From Streptomyces caatingaensis (GTDB lineage Bacteria > Actinomycetota > Actinomycetes > Streptomycetales > Streptomycetaceae): a stretch of DNA of 64,000 bases. Numbering within the stretch: the first letter of the stretch is position 1; each line of letters opens with the position of its first letter. The stretch covers positions 620,001-684,000 of the forward strand of contig NZ_LFXA01000017.1 in the NCBI RefSeq assembly GCF_001187435.1, read 5' to 3'. This document shows, piece after piece, positions 1 through 8,753 of this stretch. Under the pieces are notes generated by a model that made no database searches, had not been told where the DNA came from, and worked only from the letters and a program-made list of their open reading frames with translations. A program made the translations under genes and the position numbers.

Positions 1-271
1 CGAGCTGTCCCAGGAGCGGACCCGCAAGGGCGCCTACGTCGCCCCCCTGCCCGCCCCCGGCACCTACGCCCGGCACAACGCCAACGACATCCCGGCGCTG
101 CTGCCGGACGGCACGCCGTCCGACCTCAGCGTCAGCAAGGTGCTGCGCGACCGGGGCCAGGTGCGCGACGTCTCCCGGGAGGCGCTCGCGGACCTGGCGG
201 CGCTGGAGCAGCGGTCCGCGGAGTGGCTGGAGCGCGGCCGCGACGAGGAGCCGAAGGGAGTCGCCCAGTGA
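1..271 (+). CDS. nuoJ: NADH-quinone oxidoreductase subunit J, C-terminal end (partial)
   Basis: Only the last 89 codons are in the window, read from base 2 to the TGA at 269-271. NuoJ is a membrane subunit of proton-pumping complex I, but the visible part is just its hydrophilic cytoplasmic tail. It is rich in charged residues and shows no membrane segment. Identity rests on position: the stop overlaps the GTG start of nuoK, and nuoL, nuoM and nuoN follow in the standard nuo order. A tail of this kind after the last helix fits actinobacterial NuoJ, which is longer than the enterobacterial protein. The tail alone would not identify the family. Confidence 0.8.
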   Translation, partial: ELSQERTRKGAYVAPLPAPGTYARHNANDIPALLPDGTPSDLSVSKVLRDRGQVRDVSREALADLAALEQRSAEWLERGRDEEPKGVAQ

Positions 272-567
272 ATCCGGTCAGCTATCTCTACCTGTCGGCC
301 CTGCTGTTCACCATCGGTGGCGTCGGGGTGCTCCTCCGGCGGAACGCGATCGTCGTCTTCATGTGCGTCGAACTCATGCTGAACGCCTGCAACCTGGCGT
401 TCGTCACGTTCTCCCGGATGCACGGCAACCTCGACGGCCAGGTCTTCGCCTTCTTCACGATGGTGGTGGCCGCGGCCGAGGTCGTCGTCGGTCTCGCGAT
501 CATCGTGTCCGTCTACCGTGCCCGCCACTCGGCCTCGGTCGACGACGCCAGTCTGCTGAAGCTCTAA
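268..567 (+). CDS. nuoK: NADH-quinone oxidoreductase subunit K
   Basis: Encodes 99 residues, the usual NuoK size, with three hydrophobic helices. NuoK is a small antiporter-like subunit in the complex I membrane arm. The conserved second-helix motif VELMLNACNLAFV carries the membrane-buried Glu needed for proton translocation, and a second acidic helix motif (AAAEVVVGLAI) follows. I chose the GTG at 268 because it overlaps the nuoJ stop by four bases (GTGA) and gives the family start NPVSYLYLSALLF. An upstream in-frame ATG at 223 would add 15 residues that actually encode the nuoJ tail in another frame. Downstream, nuoL begins 12 bases after the stop. Confidence 0.96.
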   Translation: MNPVSYLYLSALLFTIGGVGVLLRRNAIVVFMCVELMLNACNLAFVTFSRMHGNLDGQVFAFFTMVVAAAEVVVGLAIIVSVYRARHSASVDDASLLKL

Positions 568-579
568 GGGGACGCTGAC

Positions 580-2517
580 GTGGAGAACCTCATCGGACTG
601 CTCGTCCTCGTGCCCCTGGCGGGAGCGGGAGCGCTGCTGTGCGGCGGACGGAGACTGGACCGCGGCGGGCCCTGGCTGGGCACGCTGGCCGCGGCGGTCT
701 CCTTCGCCCTCGGCGTGGTGCTCTTCGCCGACATGCTGGGCAAGGGCGGCGAGGAGCGCACCCTCGACGTGACGGTGTTCCAGTGGGTGCCGGTCGGCTC
801 CTTCCGCGCCGACGTCGGGTTCCACCTCGACCAACTGTCCATGACCTTCGTCCTGTTGATCACGGGCGTGGGGTCGCTGATCCACCTCTACTCGATCGGC
901 TACATGGCGCACGACGAGCGCCGGCGCCGCTTCTTCGGGTACCTCAACCTCTTCCTCGCGGCGATGCTGCTGCTCGTCCTCGCCGACAACTACCTGCTGC
1001 TGTACGTCGGGTGGGAGGGCGTCGGCCTCGCGTCGTACCTGCTCATCGGCTTCTGGCAGCACAAGCCCAGCGCGGCGACGGCGGCGAAGAAGGCGTTCCT
1101 GGTCAACCGGGTCGGGGACATGGGCATGTCGATCGCCATCATGCTGATGTTCACGACCTTCGGCACCTTCGCCTTCGGCCCCGTCCTCACGGCGGCGGAC
1201 CGCGCGGGCGAGGGGAGGCTGACGGCCATCGCGCTGCTGCTCCTGCTGGCCGCCTGCGGCAAGTCGGCCCAGGTGCCGCTGCAGAGCTGGCTCGGGGACG
1301 CGATGGAGGGCCCGACCCCGGTCTCGGCCCTCATCCACGCGGCCACCATGGTGACCGCGGGCGTCTACCTCGTCACCCGCTCCGGCGCGGTCTTCGAGGG
1401 CGCGCCGGACGCGCAGACCGCCGTCGTCACGGTGGGCGCGGTCACGCTCCTCTTCGGTGCGATCGTCGGTTGCGCGAAGGACGACATCAAGAAGGCCCTC
1501 GCCGGCTCGACGATGTCCCAGATCGGCTACATGATCCTCGCGGCCGGGCTCGGGCCCGTGGGCTACGTCTTCGCCATCATGCACCTGGTGACGCACGGCT
1601 TCTTCAAGGCGGGGCTCTTCCTGGGCGCCGGATCGGTCATGCACGGCATGAACGACGAGGTGGACATGCGCCGTTACGGCGGCCTGCGGAAGTACATGCC
1701 CGTCACCTTCGTCACCTTCGGCCTCGGCTACCTCGCCATCATCGGCTTCCCCGGCCTGTCGGGCTTCTTCTCCAAGGACAAGATCATCGAGGCGGCGTTC
1801 GCCAAGGGCGGCACCGAGGGCTGGATCCTCGGCGGCGCGGCCCTGCTCGGCGCGGCCATCACCGCGTACTACATGACGCGCGTGATGATCATGACGTTCT
1901 TCGGCGAGGAGCGCTGGCGCCCCGCCCCCTCGCCGGACGAGCCGAGCGCCGAGCCCGCCGCCGGCGACCGTGCCGGCGGGATGCCGCACCCCCACGAGTC
2001 GCCGAGGACCATGACGATCCCCATGATCGTCCTGGCCCTCGGATCGGTCTTCGCGGGCGGCCTGTTCAGCGTCAACGACGCCTTCCTGAAGTGGCTGGAG
2101 CCGGTCACCGGGCACGAGGAGGGCAACTCGCCCCTCGGCGCGCTCACGGTCACCGCCGCGACCATGGCCGTCCTCGTCCTGGGCGTCGCGCTCGCCTGGG
2201 CGCAGTACGGCCGCCGGCCCGTGCCGGCCACCGCGCCGCCCGGCTCCGCGCTCACCCGCGCGGCCCGGCGCGACCTGCTCCAGGACGACTTCAACCACGT
2301 CGTGCTCGTCCGCGGCGGCGAGCACCTCACCCGCAGCCTGGTCTACCTCGACCACAAGCTGGTGGACGGCGTCGTCAACGGCACCGCCGCCTCCGTCGGC
2401 GGCCTCTCGGGCCGGATGCGCAGGCTGCAGAACGGCTACGTCCGGTCGTACGCGGTCTCGATGTTCGGCGGCGCGGCGGTGCTGATCGCCGCGACCCTGC
2501 TGATGAGGGCGGTCTGA
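580..2517 (+). CDS. nuoL: NADH-quinone oxidoreductase subunit L
   Basis: Encodes 645 residues. NuoL is the distal antiporter-like proton pump of complex I. The N-terminal Oxidored_q1_N region (about 65-115) is followed by the proton-translocating Oxidored_q1 domain (about 130-420). Visible family landmarks are the buried Glu in LLYVGWEGVGLASYLLIGF, the Lys-bearing GKSAQVPLQSWLGDAMEGP near residue 225, and HAATMVTAGVYLVTR just after. A hydrophilic insert rich in Pro, Glu and Ala near 445-475 precedes the last helices and the lateral-helix region. The start is GTG, 12 bases after nuoK, and nuoM follows after 3 bases, so this is one operon. Confidence 0.97.
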   Translation: MENLIGLLVLVPLAGAGALLCGGRRLDRGGPWLGTLAAAVSFALGVVLFADMLGKGGEERTLDVTVFQWVPVGSFRADVGFHLDQLSMTFVLLITGVGSLIHLYSIGYMAHDERRRRFFGYLNLFLAAMLLLVLADNYLLLYVGWEGVGLASYLLIGFWQHKPSAATAAKKAFLVNRVGDMGMSIAIMLMFTTFGTFAFGPVLTAADRAGEGRLTAIALLLLLAACGKSAQVPLQSWLGDAMEGPTPVSALIHAATMVTAGVYLVTRSGAVFEGAPDAQTAVVTVGAVTLLFGAIVGCAKDDIKKALAGSTMSQIGYMILAAGLGPVGYVFAIMHLVTHGFFKAGLFLGAGSVMHGMNDEVDMRRYGGLRKYMPVTFVTFGLGYLAIIGFPGLSGFFSKDKIIEAAFAKGGTEGWILGGAALLGAAITAYYMTRVMIMTFFGEERWRPAPSPDEPSAEPAAGDRAGGMPHPHESPRTMTIPMIVLALGSVFAGGLFSVNDAFLKWLEPVTGHEEGNSPLGALTVTAATMAVLVLGVALAWAQYGRRPVPATAPPGSALTRAARRDLLQDDFNHVVLVRGGEHLTRSLVYLDHKLVDGVVNGTAASVGGLSGRMRRLQNGYVRSYAVSMFGGAAVLIAATLLMRAV

Positions 2518-2520
2518 ACC

Positions 2521-4134
2521 ATGTCTTTTCCTCTGCTCACCGTCACGGCCGCGGTCCCCGCCGCCGGCGCCCTCGCCACCGCCGCCGTCCCGGCGGCCCG
2601 GCGCGCGGCCGCCAAGTGGACGGCGCTCGTCTTCTCGCTGGCGACGCTGGTGCTGGCCGGCGTCCAGCTCGCCCGCTTCGACCCGGACGCCGCGGGGCCC
2701 TTCCAGCTCACCGAATCGCACGCCTGGATCAGCGACTTCGGCGTCCGCTACGAGCTCGGCGTGGACGGCATCGGCGTGGTGCTCGTCGCCCTGACCGCGC
2801 TGCTCGTGCCCTTCGTCGTCCTGGCCGGCTGGCACGACGCCGACCCGCTGGAGCCGGCGACGCCCAGCCGCCGCTGGCGCCCCACCCAGGGCTTCTTCGC
2901 CCTGATCCTCATGGTCGAGGCCATGGTGGTCATCTCCTTCGAGGCCACCGACGTCTTCGTCTTCTACGTCTTCTTCGAAGCCATGCTCATCCCGATGTAC
3001 TTCCTCATCGGCGGCTTCGGCGACCGCGCGGGGGAGCGCACCGAGGACGAGGCGGCGGCCCAACGCTCCTACGCGGCGGTCAAGTTCCTGCTCTACAACC
3101 TCGCGGGCGGGCTGGTCATGCTGGCCGCCGTCGTCGGGCTCTACGCGGTCACCGCGGACCAGCTCGGCCACGGCACCTTCTCGCTCACCGAGATCGTCCA
3201 GGCCCGCGGCTCCGGGCGGCTGCACTTCGCGACCGTCACCGAACGCGCCCTGTTCCTCGGCTTCTTCTTCGCCTTCGCGGTCAAGGCGCCGCTGTGGCCG
3301 GTGCACACCTGGCTGCCCAACGCGATGGGCGAGGCCACCGCGCCCGTCGCCGTGCTGATCACGGCGGTGGTCGACAAGGTCGGCACCTTCGCGATGCTGC
3401 GCTTCTGCCTCCAGCTCTTCCCGGGGGCCTCGACGTGGGCGACCCCCGTGATCGTCGTCCTGGCGCTGATCAGCATCCTCTACGGCGCGCTGCTCGCCGT
3501 CGGCCAGCGGGACATCAAGCGGCTGATCGCCTACGCCTCGATCTCCCACTTCGGCTTCATCATCCTGGGCATCTTCGCGATGACCACCCAGGGCCAGGGC
3601 GGCGCCACGCTCTACATGGTCAACCACGGCATCTCCACGGCCGCGTTGATGCTCGTCGCCGGATTCCTGATCTCCCGGCGGGGGTCGCGGCTCATCGCCG
3701 ACTACGGCGGGGTGCAGAAGGTCGCCCCCGTCCTCGCCGGTACCTTCCTGGTCGCCGGTCTGGCCACCCTCTCGCTGCCCGGGCTCGCGCCGTTCGTCTC
3801 CGAATTCCTCGTCCTGGTCGGCACGTTCAGCCGCTACCCGGTCGCGGGCGCGGTCGCGACCGTGGGCATCGTCCTCGCCGCGCTGTACGTCCTGGTGCTC
3901 TACCAGCGCACGATGACCGGCCCGGTAGAGGAGTCCGTGCGCGCCATGCCCGACCTGCGCGTGCGTGAACTGGCCGTCGTCGCCCCGCTGATCGCCCTGC
4001 TGCTCTTCCTCGGCGTCTATCCCAAGCCGGTGACGCGGATCCTCGATCCCGCGGTCGAGCACACCATGTCGCAGGTCCACCGGACCGACCCTCAACCCGA
4101 TGTTCGCGTGAGCAATGCGGAGGGCGCCAAGTGA
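2521..4134 (+). CDS. nuoM: NADH-quinone oxidoreductase subunit M
   Basis: Encodes 537 residues with roughly 14 membrane helices, the normal NuoM length. It is the middle antiporter-like proton pump of complex I. Diagnostic segments are FVFYVFFEAMLIPMYFLIGG, with the buried Glu, near residue 145, and VKAPLWPVHTWLPNAMGEA near 260, with the conserved Lys and His of the Oxidored_q1 domain. The ATG lies 3 bases after the nuoL stop, and the last codons overlap the GTG of nuoN by four bases, so translation is probably coupled. A second, diverged paralogue lies at 33130-34710 in the other nuo cluster. Confidence 0.97.
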   Translation: MSFPLLTVTAAVPAAGALATAAVPAARRAAAKWTALVFSLATLVLAGVQLARFDPDAAGPFQLTESHAWISDFGVRYELGVDGIGVVLVALTALLVPFVVLAGWHDADPLEPATPSRRWRPTQGFFALILMVEAMVVISFEATDVFVFYVFFEAMLIPMYFLIGGFGDRAGERTEDEAAAQRSYAAVKFLLYNLAGGLVMLAAVVGLYAVTADQLGHGTFSLTEIVQARGSGRLHFATVTERALFLGFFFAFAVKAPLWPVHTWLPNAMGEATAPVAVLITAVVDKVGTFAMLRFCLQLFPGASTWATPVIVVLALISILYGALLAVGQRDIKRLIAYASISHFGFIILGIFAMTTQGQGGATLYMVNHGISTAALMLVAGFLISRRGSRLIADYGGVQKVAPVLAGTFLVAGLATLSLPGLAPFVSEFLVLVGTFSRYPVAGAVATVGIVLAALYVLVLYQRTMTGPVEESVRAMPDLRVRELAVVAPLIALLLFLGVYPKPVTRILDPAVEHTMSQVHRTDPQPDVRVSNAEGAK

Positions 4135-5798
4135 GTCACGCAGCCGCTGTCCACAGGCTGTGGACGGAATTCCCGACGGCGGCGGCCGTCGACGCCCCGA
4201 AGAAGATCCCGGCGCCGCACATCGAGTACGCCCAGCTCTCCCCGACGCTGATCGTCCTCGGTGCCGCGGTCCTGGCCGTGCTCGTCGAGGCGTTCCTGCC
4301 CCGCCGCGCGCGCCACCTGACCCAGCTCGCCCTGTCGGTGGTGGGCCTGGCCGCCGGCTTCGCCGCCGTCGTCGCGCTCGCCGCCAAGGGCTACGGCACG
4401 GGCAAGGCGCACGCCGCGGCGATGGGCGCGGTCGCCGTGGACGGCCCCGCGCTCTTCCTCCAGGGCACGATCCTCCTCGTCGCCCTGGTCGCCGTCCTCG
4501 GCTTCGCCGAGCGCCGCCTCGACCCCGCCGCGCACGGCCGCCCGGTCGACTCCTTCGCCGCCCAGGCCGCCGCCGTGCCCGGCGGCGACGCCGAGCAGGA
4601 GGCCGTCAAGGCGGGCCGGACGACCAGCGAGGTCTTCCCGCTGCTGCTCTTCGCCGTCGCCGGCATGCTCGTCTTCCCGGCCGCGGACGACCTGCTGACC
4701 CTCTTCGTCGCGCTGGAGGTCTTCTCCCTCCCGCTGTACATCCTGTGCGCGCTGGCCCGCCGCAAGCGGCTCCTCTCCCAGGAGGCGGCCGTCAAGTACT
4801 TCCTGCTGGGCGCCTTCTCCTCCGCCGTGCTCCTCTTCGGCATCGCCCTCCTCTACGGCTACTCCGGCACGGTCGCCTACTCCGGCATCGCCGACGTCGT
4901 CAGCGGTGCCGTCCGCACGATGGACCCGGCGCTGGCCGCCACCACCGGCAACGACGCGCTCCTCCTCATCGGCGGCGCGATGGTGCTGATGGGCCTGCTC
5001 TTCAAGGTCGGCGCCGCGCCGTTCCACATGTGGACGCCGGACGTCTACCAGGGCGCGCCCACCCCCGTCACCGGCTTCATGGCCGCGGCGACGAAGGTGG
5101 CCGCCTTCGGGGCGCTGCTGCGGCTGCTGTACGTCGTGCTGCCGGGGCTGCGGTGGGACTGGCGGCCCGTGATGTGGGGCGTCGCGATCCTGACGATGCT
5201 CGTCGGGGCGATCGTCGCCGTCACCCAGACCGATGTGAAGCGGCTGCTGGCCTACTCGTCCATCGCCCACGCGGGGTTCATCCTCGCCGGTGTCATCGCG
5301 GTGAGCCCGGACGGGGTCTCGTCCGTGCTCTTCTACCTCGGCGCGTACGCGTTCGTCACGCTCGGGGCGTTCGCTGTCGTGACGCTGGTGCGGGATGCCG
5401 GGGGCGAGGCCACGCACTTGTCCAAGTGGGCGGGGCTCGGGCGGCGTTCGCCGCTCGTCGCGGCGGTCTTCGCGGTCTTCCTGCTCGCCTTCGCGGGCAT
5501 TCCGCTCACGAGCGGCTTCGCGGGGAAGTTCGCGGTCTTCAAGGCGGCCGCGGCGGGGGGTGCGGTGCCGTTGGTGATCGTGGGTGTGGTGTCCTCGGCG
5601 GTGGCGGCGTTCTTCTATGTGCGGGTGATTGTGCTGATGTTCTTCAGCGAGCCGAAGGGGGATGGGCCTTCGGTGGCCGTGCCGAGTCCGCTGACGTCGA
5701 CGGCGATCGGGATCGGTGTCGCCGTCACGATCGCGCTCGGGGTCGCGCCGCAGTATTTCCTTGATCTGGCGGGGCAGGCGGGGGTGTTCGTGCGCTGA
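4131..5798 (+). CDS. nuoN: NADH-quinone oxidoreductase subunit N
   Basis: Encodes 555 residues, the proximal antiporter-like proton pump of complex I. The Oxidored_q1 domain spans about 200-500. Characteristic sequences are DDLLTLFVALEVFSLPLYIL, with the buried Glu, and KVGAAPFHMWTPDVYQGAP, with the conserved Lys, near residue 295. The N-terminus is longer and more hydrophilic than in enterobacteria, with an inserted loop near 140-165, as is common in actinobacteria. The GTG start overlaps the nuoM stop (GTGA). It is the last gene of the operon: a long hairpin follows within 60 bases and the next gene is on the other strand. Confidence 0.97.
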   Translation: MSHAAAVHRLWTEFPTAAAVDAPKKIPAPHIEYAQLSPTLIVLGAAVLAVLVEAFLPRRARHLTQLALSVVGLAAGFAAVVALAAKGYGTGKAHAAAMGAVAVDGPALFLQGTILLVALVAVLGFAERRLDPAAHGRPVDSFAAQAAAVPGGDAEQEAVKAGRTTSEVFPLLLFAVAGMLVFPAADDLLTLFVALEVFSLPLYILCALARRKRLLSQEAAVKYFLLGAFSSAVLLFGIALLYGYSGTVAYSGIADVVSGAVRTMDPALAATTGNDALLLIGGAMVLMGLLFKVGAAPFHMWTPDVYQGAPTPVTGFMAAATKVAAFGALLRLLYVVLPGLRWDWRPVMWGVAILTMLVGAIVAVTQTDVKRLLAYSSIAHAGFILAGVIAVSPDGVSSVLFYLGAYAFVTLGAFAVVTLVRDAGGEATHLSKWAGLGRRSPLVAAVFAVFLLAFAGIPLTSGFAGKFAVFKAAAAGGAVPLVIVGVVSSAVAAFFYVRVIVLMFFSEPKGDGPSVAVPSPLTSTAIGIGVAVTIALGVAPQYFLDLAGQAGVFVR

Positions 5799-5855
5799 GG
5801 TCGGCGAGGGTCTGCCCCGGACCCTCCCCCAGAGGGGGCACCCCCGTTTCACCGT

Positions 5856-5918
5856 TTCCGGCGCGGCTCCGCCGCGGAAGCGCCCTGCGGGCGCAACCGC
5901 GGCGGAGCCGCGCCGGAA
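5856..5918. terminator. Bidirectional hairpin terminator between nuoN and fumarylacetoacetase
   Basis: A perfect 22-bp inverted repeat pairs 5856-5877 with 5897-5918. The loop holds a further 6-bp stem, GCGCCC with GGGCGC. It sits between two convergent genes and can serve both. There is no long U tract, which is usual for such hairpins in high-GC actinomycetes. Confidence 0.75.
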
Positions 5919-5927
5919 GGCGTATCC

Positions 5928-7121
5928 CTAGGCGACCGCCGGGCGTACGCGGCCCGTCACCTCGCCGAGGCCCACGCGGGAGCCGCCGGGGCCCGGGGCC
6001 CAGGCCGTGATGGTGACCTCGTCGCCGTCCGCGAGCCAGGGCCCCTTGCCCCGGGTCAGCTCCAGCAGGCAGCCCAGCTGATCCGGCTCGGGACCGCTCA
6101 CCGTCCCGGAGGCGAAGAGATCACCCGTCCTCAACGAGGCGCCGTTCACCGTCATATGGGCCAGCTGCTGGGCGGCCGTCCAGTACATGGACGAGAACGG
6201 CGGCCGCGAGACGGCCTCGCCGTTGACGCGGACCTCCAGCCGGAGGTCGAGCCCGCCCGGCTCGGACCCGGCGGCCGCGTCGTCGAGGTACGGCAGCAGC
6301 GGGTACGTACGGGCGGGCGGCGCGGTGCGGGCGGCGTCGAGCGCCTCCAGGGGCGTGATCCAGGCGGAGACGGACGTCGCGAAGGACTTGCCCAGGAAGG
6401 GCCCGAGCGGAACGTACTCCCACGCCTGGATGTCGCGCGCGGACCAGTCGTTGACGAGGCAGACGCCGAACACATGGTCGCGGAAGGCGGATTGCGGCAC
6501 GGGCGTCCCGACGGCGGACGGCGTGCCGACGACGAACCCGACCTCGGCCTCGATGTCGAGGCGCTGCGACGGCCCGAAGGACGGCGCCGGGTCGGAGGGC
6601 GCCTTGCGCTGCCCCCGGGGCCGTACGACGTCCGTGCCGGAGACGACGACCGTGCCGGCGCGCCCGTGGTAACCGATGGGCAGGTGCTTCCAGTTGGGGG
6701 TCAGCGGCTCGCCGTCGGGGCGGAAGATCCGTCCCACGTTGGTCGCGTGGTGCTCGCTCGCGTAGAAGTCGACGTAGTCCGCCACCTCGAACGGCAGGTG
6801 CAGCGTCACGGCGTCCAGGGAACGGGCGTACGCGCCCGGCAGGACGCCCTGGTCGAGCCGGTCGCGGATCTCGGCGCGGACCGCCTCCCAGACCGGACGG
6901 CCCGCGGCCATCAGCGGGTTGAGGACGGGCTGGTCGAGCAGGTCGGCGTAGGCGGAGCCGTGGTCGCGGGCGGCCGTGGCCACGTCGAGGACGGACGCGC
7001 CGAGGCGTACGCCGATCCGGGGGTGTTCGGGGGCGTCGCGGGGCGTGAAGACGCCGTAGGGGAGCGTGTCCGGTCCGAAGGGGTCGCCCTCGGGGGTCTC
7101 GTGGGGGCTGTGCTGGGGCAT
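5928..7121 (-). CDS. fahA: Fumarylacetoacetase
   Basis: Encodes 397 residues. The enzyme hydrolyses 4-fumarylacetoacetate to fumarate and acetoacetate, the last step of tyrosine and homogentisate catabolism. The N-terminal FAH domain (about 15-120) precedes the catalytic domain. Family signatures are VDFYASEHHATNVGRIFR (catalytic His region), PNWKHLPIGYHGRAGTVVVS, the metal-binding LDIEAEVGFVVG, and NDWSARDIQAWEYVPLGPFL, all close to what I recall of mammalian FAH. The start is ATG at 7121, read leftward. It is monocistronic and convergent with nuoN. Homogentisate dioxygenase is not next to it in this window. Confidence 0.95.
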   Translation of the reverse strand: MPQHSPHETPEGDPFGPDTLPYGVFTPRDAPEHPRIGVRLGASVLDVATAARDHGSAYADLLDQPVLNPLMAAGRPVWEAVRAEIRDRLDQGVLPGAYARSLDAVTLHLPFEVADYVDFYASEHHATNVGRIFRPDGEPLTPNWKHLPIGYHGRAGTVVVSGTDVVRPRGQRKAPSDPAPSFGPSQRLDIEAEVGFVVGTPSAVGTPVPQSAFRDHVFGVCLVNDWSARDIQAWEYVPLGPFLGKSFATSVSAWITPLEALDAARTAPPARTYPLLPYLDDAAAGSEPGGLDLRLEVRVNGEAVSRPPFSSMYWTAAQQLAHMTVNGASLRTGDLFASGTVSGPEPDQLGCLLELTRGKGPWLADGDEVTITAWAPGPGGSRVGLGEVTGRVRPAVA

Positions 7122-7275
7122 GGGTGTCGCGGCCTCGCCTTCTCCACTCGGGGAAACCCGGGATGCACGGGAGCCTCACATTACGGGTTGACGGCCGACG
7201 GGCAAGAGATGTTCGATCACTGGTCCGGTCGGAGGGGAGTCCGAGGGAAAAGGTAGGGCAATGTCCGGTAACTCC

Positions 7276-7305
7276 TTGCTGGAGCCGTCGATTCCGAAGT
7301 AGCGT
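7276..7305 (+). promoter_or_regulatory. Candidate vegetative promoter of the ATP-grasp gene
   Basis: TTGCTG at 7276-7281 and TAGCGT at 7300-7305 are separated by 18 bases and lie 60 bases upstream of the GTG start. They resemble HrdB-type boxes. This is a pattern match only. Confidence 0.35.
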
Positions 7306-7365
7306 CCTAAGTCGGGTCACACACAGTGGGGGGCCGCTGAGGCGGGGTGGCCGAGGGGGGAGCTG

Positions 7366-8628
7366 GTGGCGAGCAGGAGCGCGTCCGTATCGGCGGACCG
7401 GTCAGTGCCCGGATTGATCGTGAAGTTCGGCAACTATCCCCTGCACCACGGCGGCGTCGGCGCGATCCGCAGCCTCGGCAGACTCGGCGTGCCCATGTAC
7501 GCCATCACCGAGGACCGCTGGACGCCCGCCGCCGCCTCCCGCTATCTGACCGCCGGTTTCGTCTGGCCGACGACCGGCACGGAGCGGGCCGAGGAGCTGG
7601 TGGCGGGGCTGCTGCGGATCGGCGACCGGATCGGCCGGCCGGCGGTGCTGCTGCCGACGGACGAGGAGGCGGCCGTGCTGATCGCGGAGCACGCCGACGC
7701 CCTGGCGGGGCGGTTCCTCTTCCCGCCGGTGGAGCGGGAGTTGCCGCGGAGACTGGCGAGCAAGCAGGGGCTCCACGAGCTCTGTGTGGAGCACGGGGTG
7801 CCGGCGCCGGCGACCCTGTTCCCCTCCTCGTACGAGGAGGTGGAGAAGTACGCGGGCACGGCGGTCTTCCCGCTGGTGGCCAAGAACCGCGAGGCGTTCG
7901 AGCGGCGCCGCCGCCCCGCGGTGTCCGGCACCACCCGCATCCCCGACGCCCGCCGGCTGCTGGAGCTGGCGCGCGGCTGGGGCCCGTCCCCGGGGGTGAT
8001 CCTCCAGGAGTACCTCCCCCGCGAGGAGGCGGAGGACTGGATCGTCCACGCCTACTTCGACGCGGACAGCACGCCGCAGGCCCTGTTCACCGGGGTGAAG
8101 GTGCGCTCCTGGCCGCCGCACGCGGGGATGACGGCCCATGCCTACATCGTCGACAACCCCGAACTGGCCGCCATGGCCGCCCAGTTCATCAAGCAGATCG
8201 GCTTCTGCGGGATCATCGACCTGGACTGGCGGTTCGACCGGCGCGACGGGCGGTACAAGCTGCTGGACTTCAACCCCCGGATGGGCGCCCAGTTCCGCAT
8301 GTTCGAGAACGAGGCCGGCATCGACGTCGTCCGCGCGCAGCACCTGGACCTGACCGGCCGCCGGGTGCCGGAGGGCGAGCAGCTGGCCGGGCGGCGGTTC
8401 GTGGTGGAGAACATCGACCTGCCCGCCCTCGCCGCGTACCGGCGCAGCGGGTACACCACCCCGCACGCACCCGCCCGGGCGACGGGCACGGAGCTGGCCT
8501 GGGCCGCCCGCGACGACATCAAGCCCTTCTTCACCATGTGCGCCCGGCTCGTCCGGCCGGGCGTGCGGCACCTGTGGCAGATGTGGCGCTCGCGGCGCCG
8601 CGCCGCCGCGGCGGCCGCCGGCGAGTAG
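7366..8628 (+). CDS. ATP-grasp domain protein, probable carboxylate-amine/thiol ligase
   Basis: Encodes 420 residues. The N-terminus (about 15-100) reads as a pre-ATP-grasp Rossmann-like segment (LIVKFGNYPLHHGGVGAIRS, then a DEEAAVLI strand). An ATP-grasp fold follows (about 125-330), with the Lys-containing strand FPLVAKNREAF, the ATP-clamp strand GVILQEYLPREEAEDWIVHA, and the Mg2+-binding acidic strand IDLDWRF..YKLLDFNPRMGAQ. Proteins of this type join a carboxylate to an amine or thiol via an acyl phosphate; the substrates here are unknown. The C-terminal 40 residues are basic. GTG at 7366 is the best-placed start. The FAD oxidoreductase 125 bases downstream on the same strand may share its function. 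Confidence 0.75.
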   Translation: MASRSASVSADRSVPGLIVKFGNYPLHHGGVGAIRSLGRLGVPMYAITEDRWTPAAASRYLTAGFVWPTTGTERAEELVAGLLRIGDRIGRPAVLLPTDEEAAVLIAEHADALAGRFLFPPVERELPRRLASKQGLHELCVEHGVPAPATLFPSSYEEVEKYAGTAVFPLVAKNREAFERRRRPAVSGTTRIPDARRLLELARGWGPSPGVILQEYLPREEAEDWIVHAYFDADSTPQALFTGVKVRSWPPHAGMTAHAYIVDNPELAAMAAQFIKQIGFCGIIDLDWRFDRRDGRYKLLDFNPRMGAQFRMFENEAGIDVVRAQHLDLTGRRVPEGEQLAGRRFVVENIDLPALAAYRRSGYTTPHAPARATGTELAWAARDDIKPFFTMCARLVRPGVRHLWQMWRSRRRAAAAAAGE

Positions 8629-8753
8629 GACCGGCGGTCCCCGGACGGGCCGCCCGGCGGGGGCTCCGGGCCCGCCGGGACGTCCCGGGCCCCCGCGCCA
8701 CGTGACGCAGCAGACCGGCCCGGCGGGCCGGGCAACGCCCTGGGAGGGGACAC

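Noticed and set aside
639..3968. 1109-codon plus-strand frame
   Set aside because: Overlaps nuoL and nuoM in another frame with Arg/Pro-rich, repeat-like translation; a shadow.
64..4095. 1343-codon open frame on the minus strand across nuoK-nuoM
   Set aside because: It is antisense to well-conserved nuo genes, has extreme Arg/Glu/Gly/His composition and matches no family; high GC leaves such shadow frames open.
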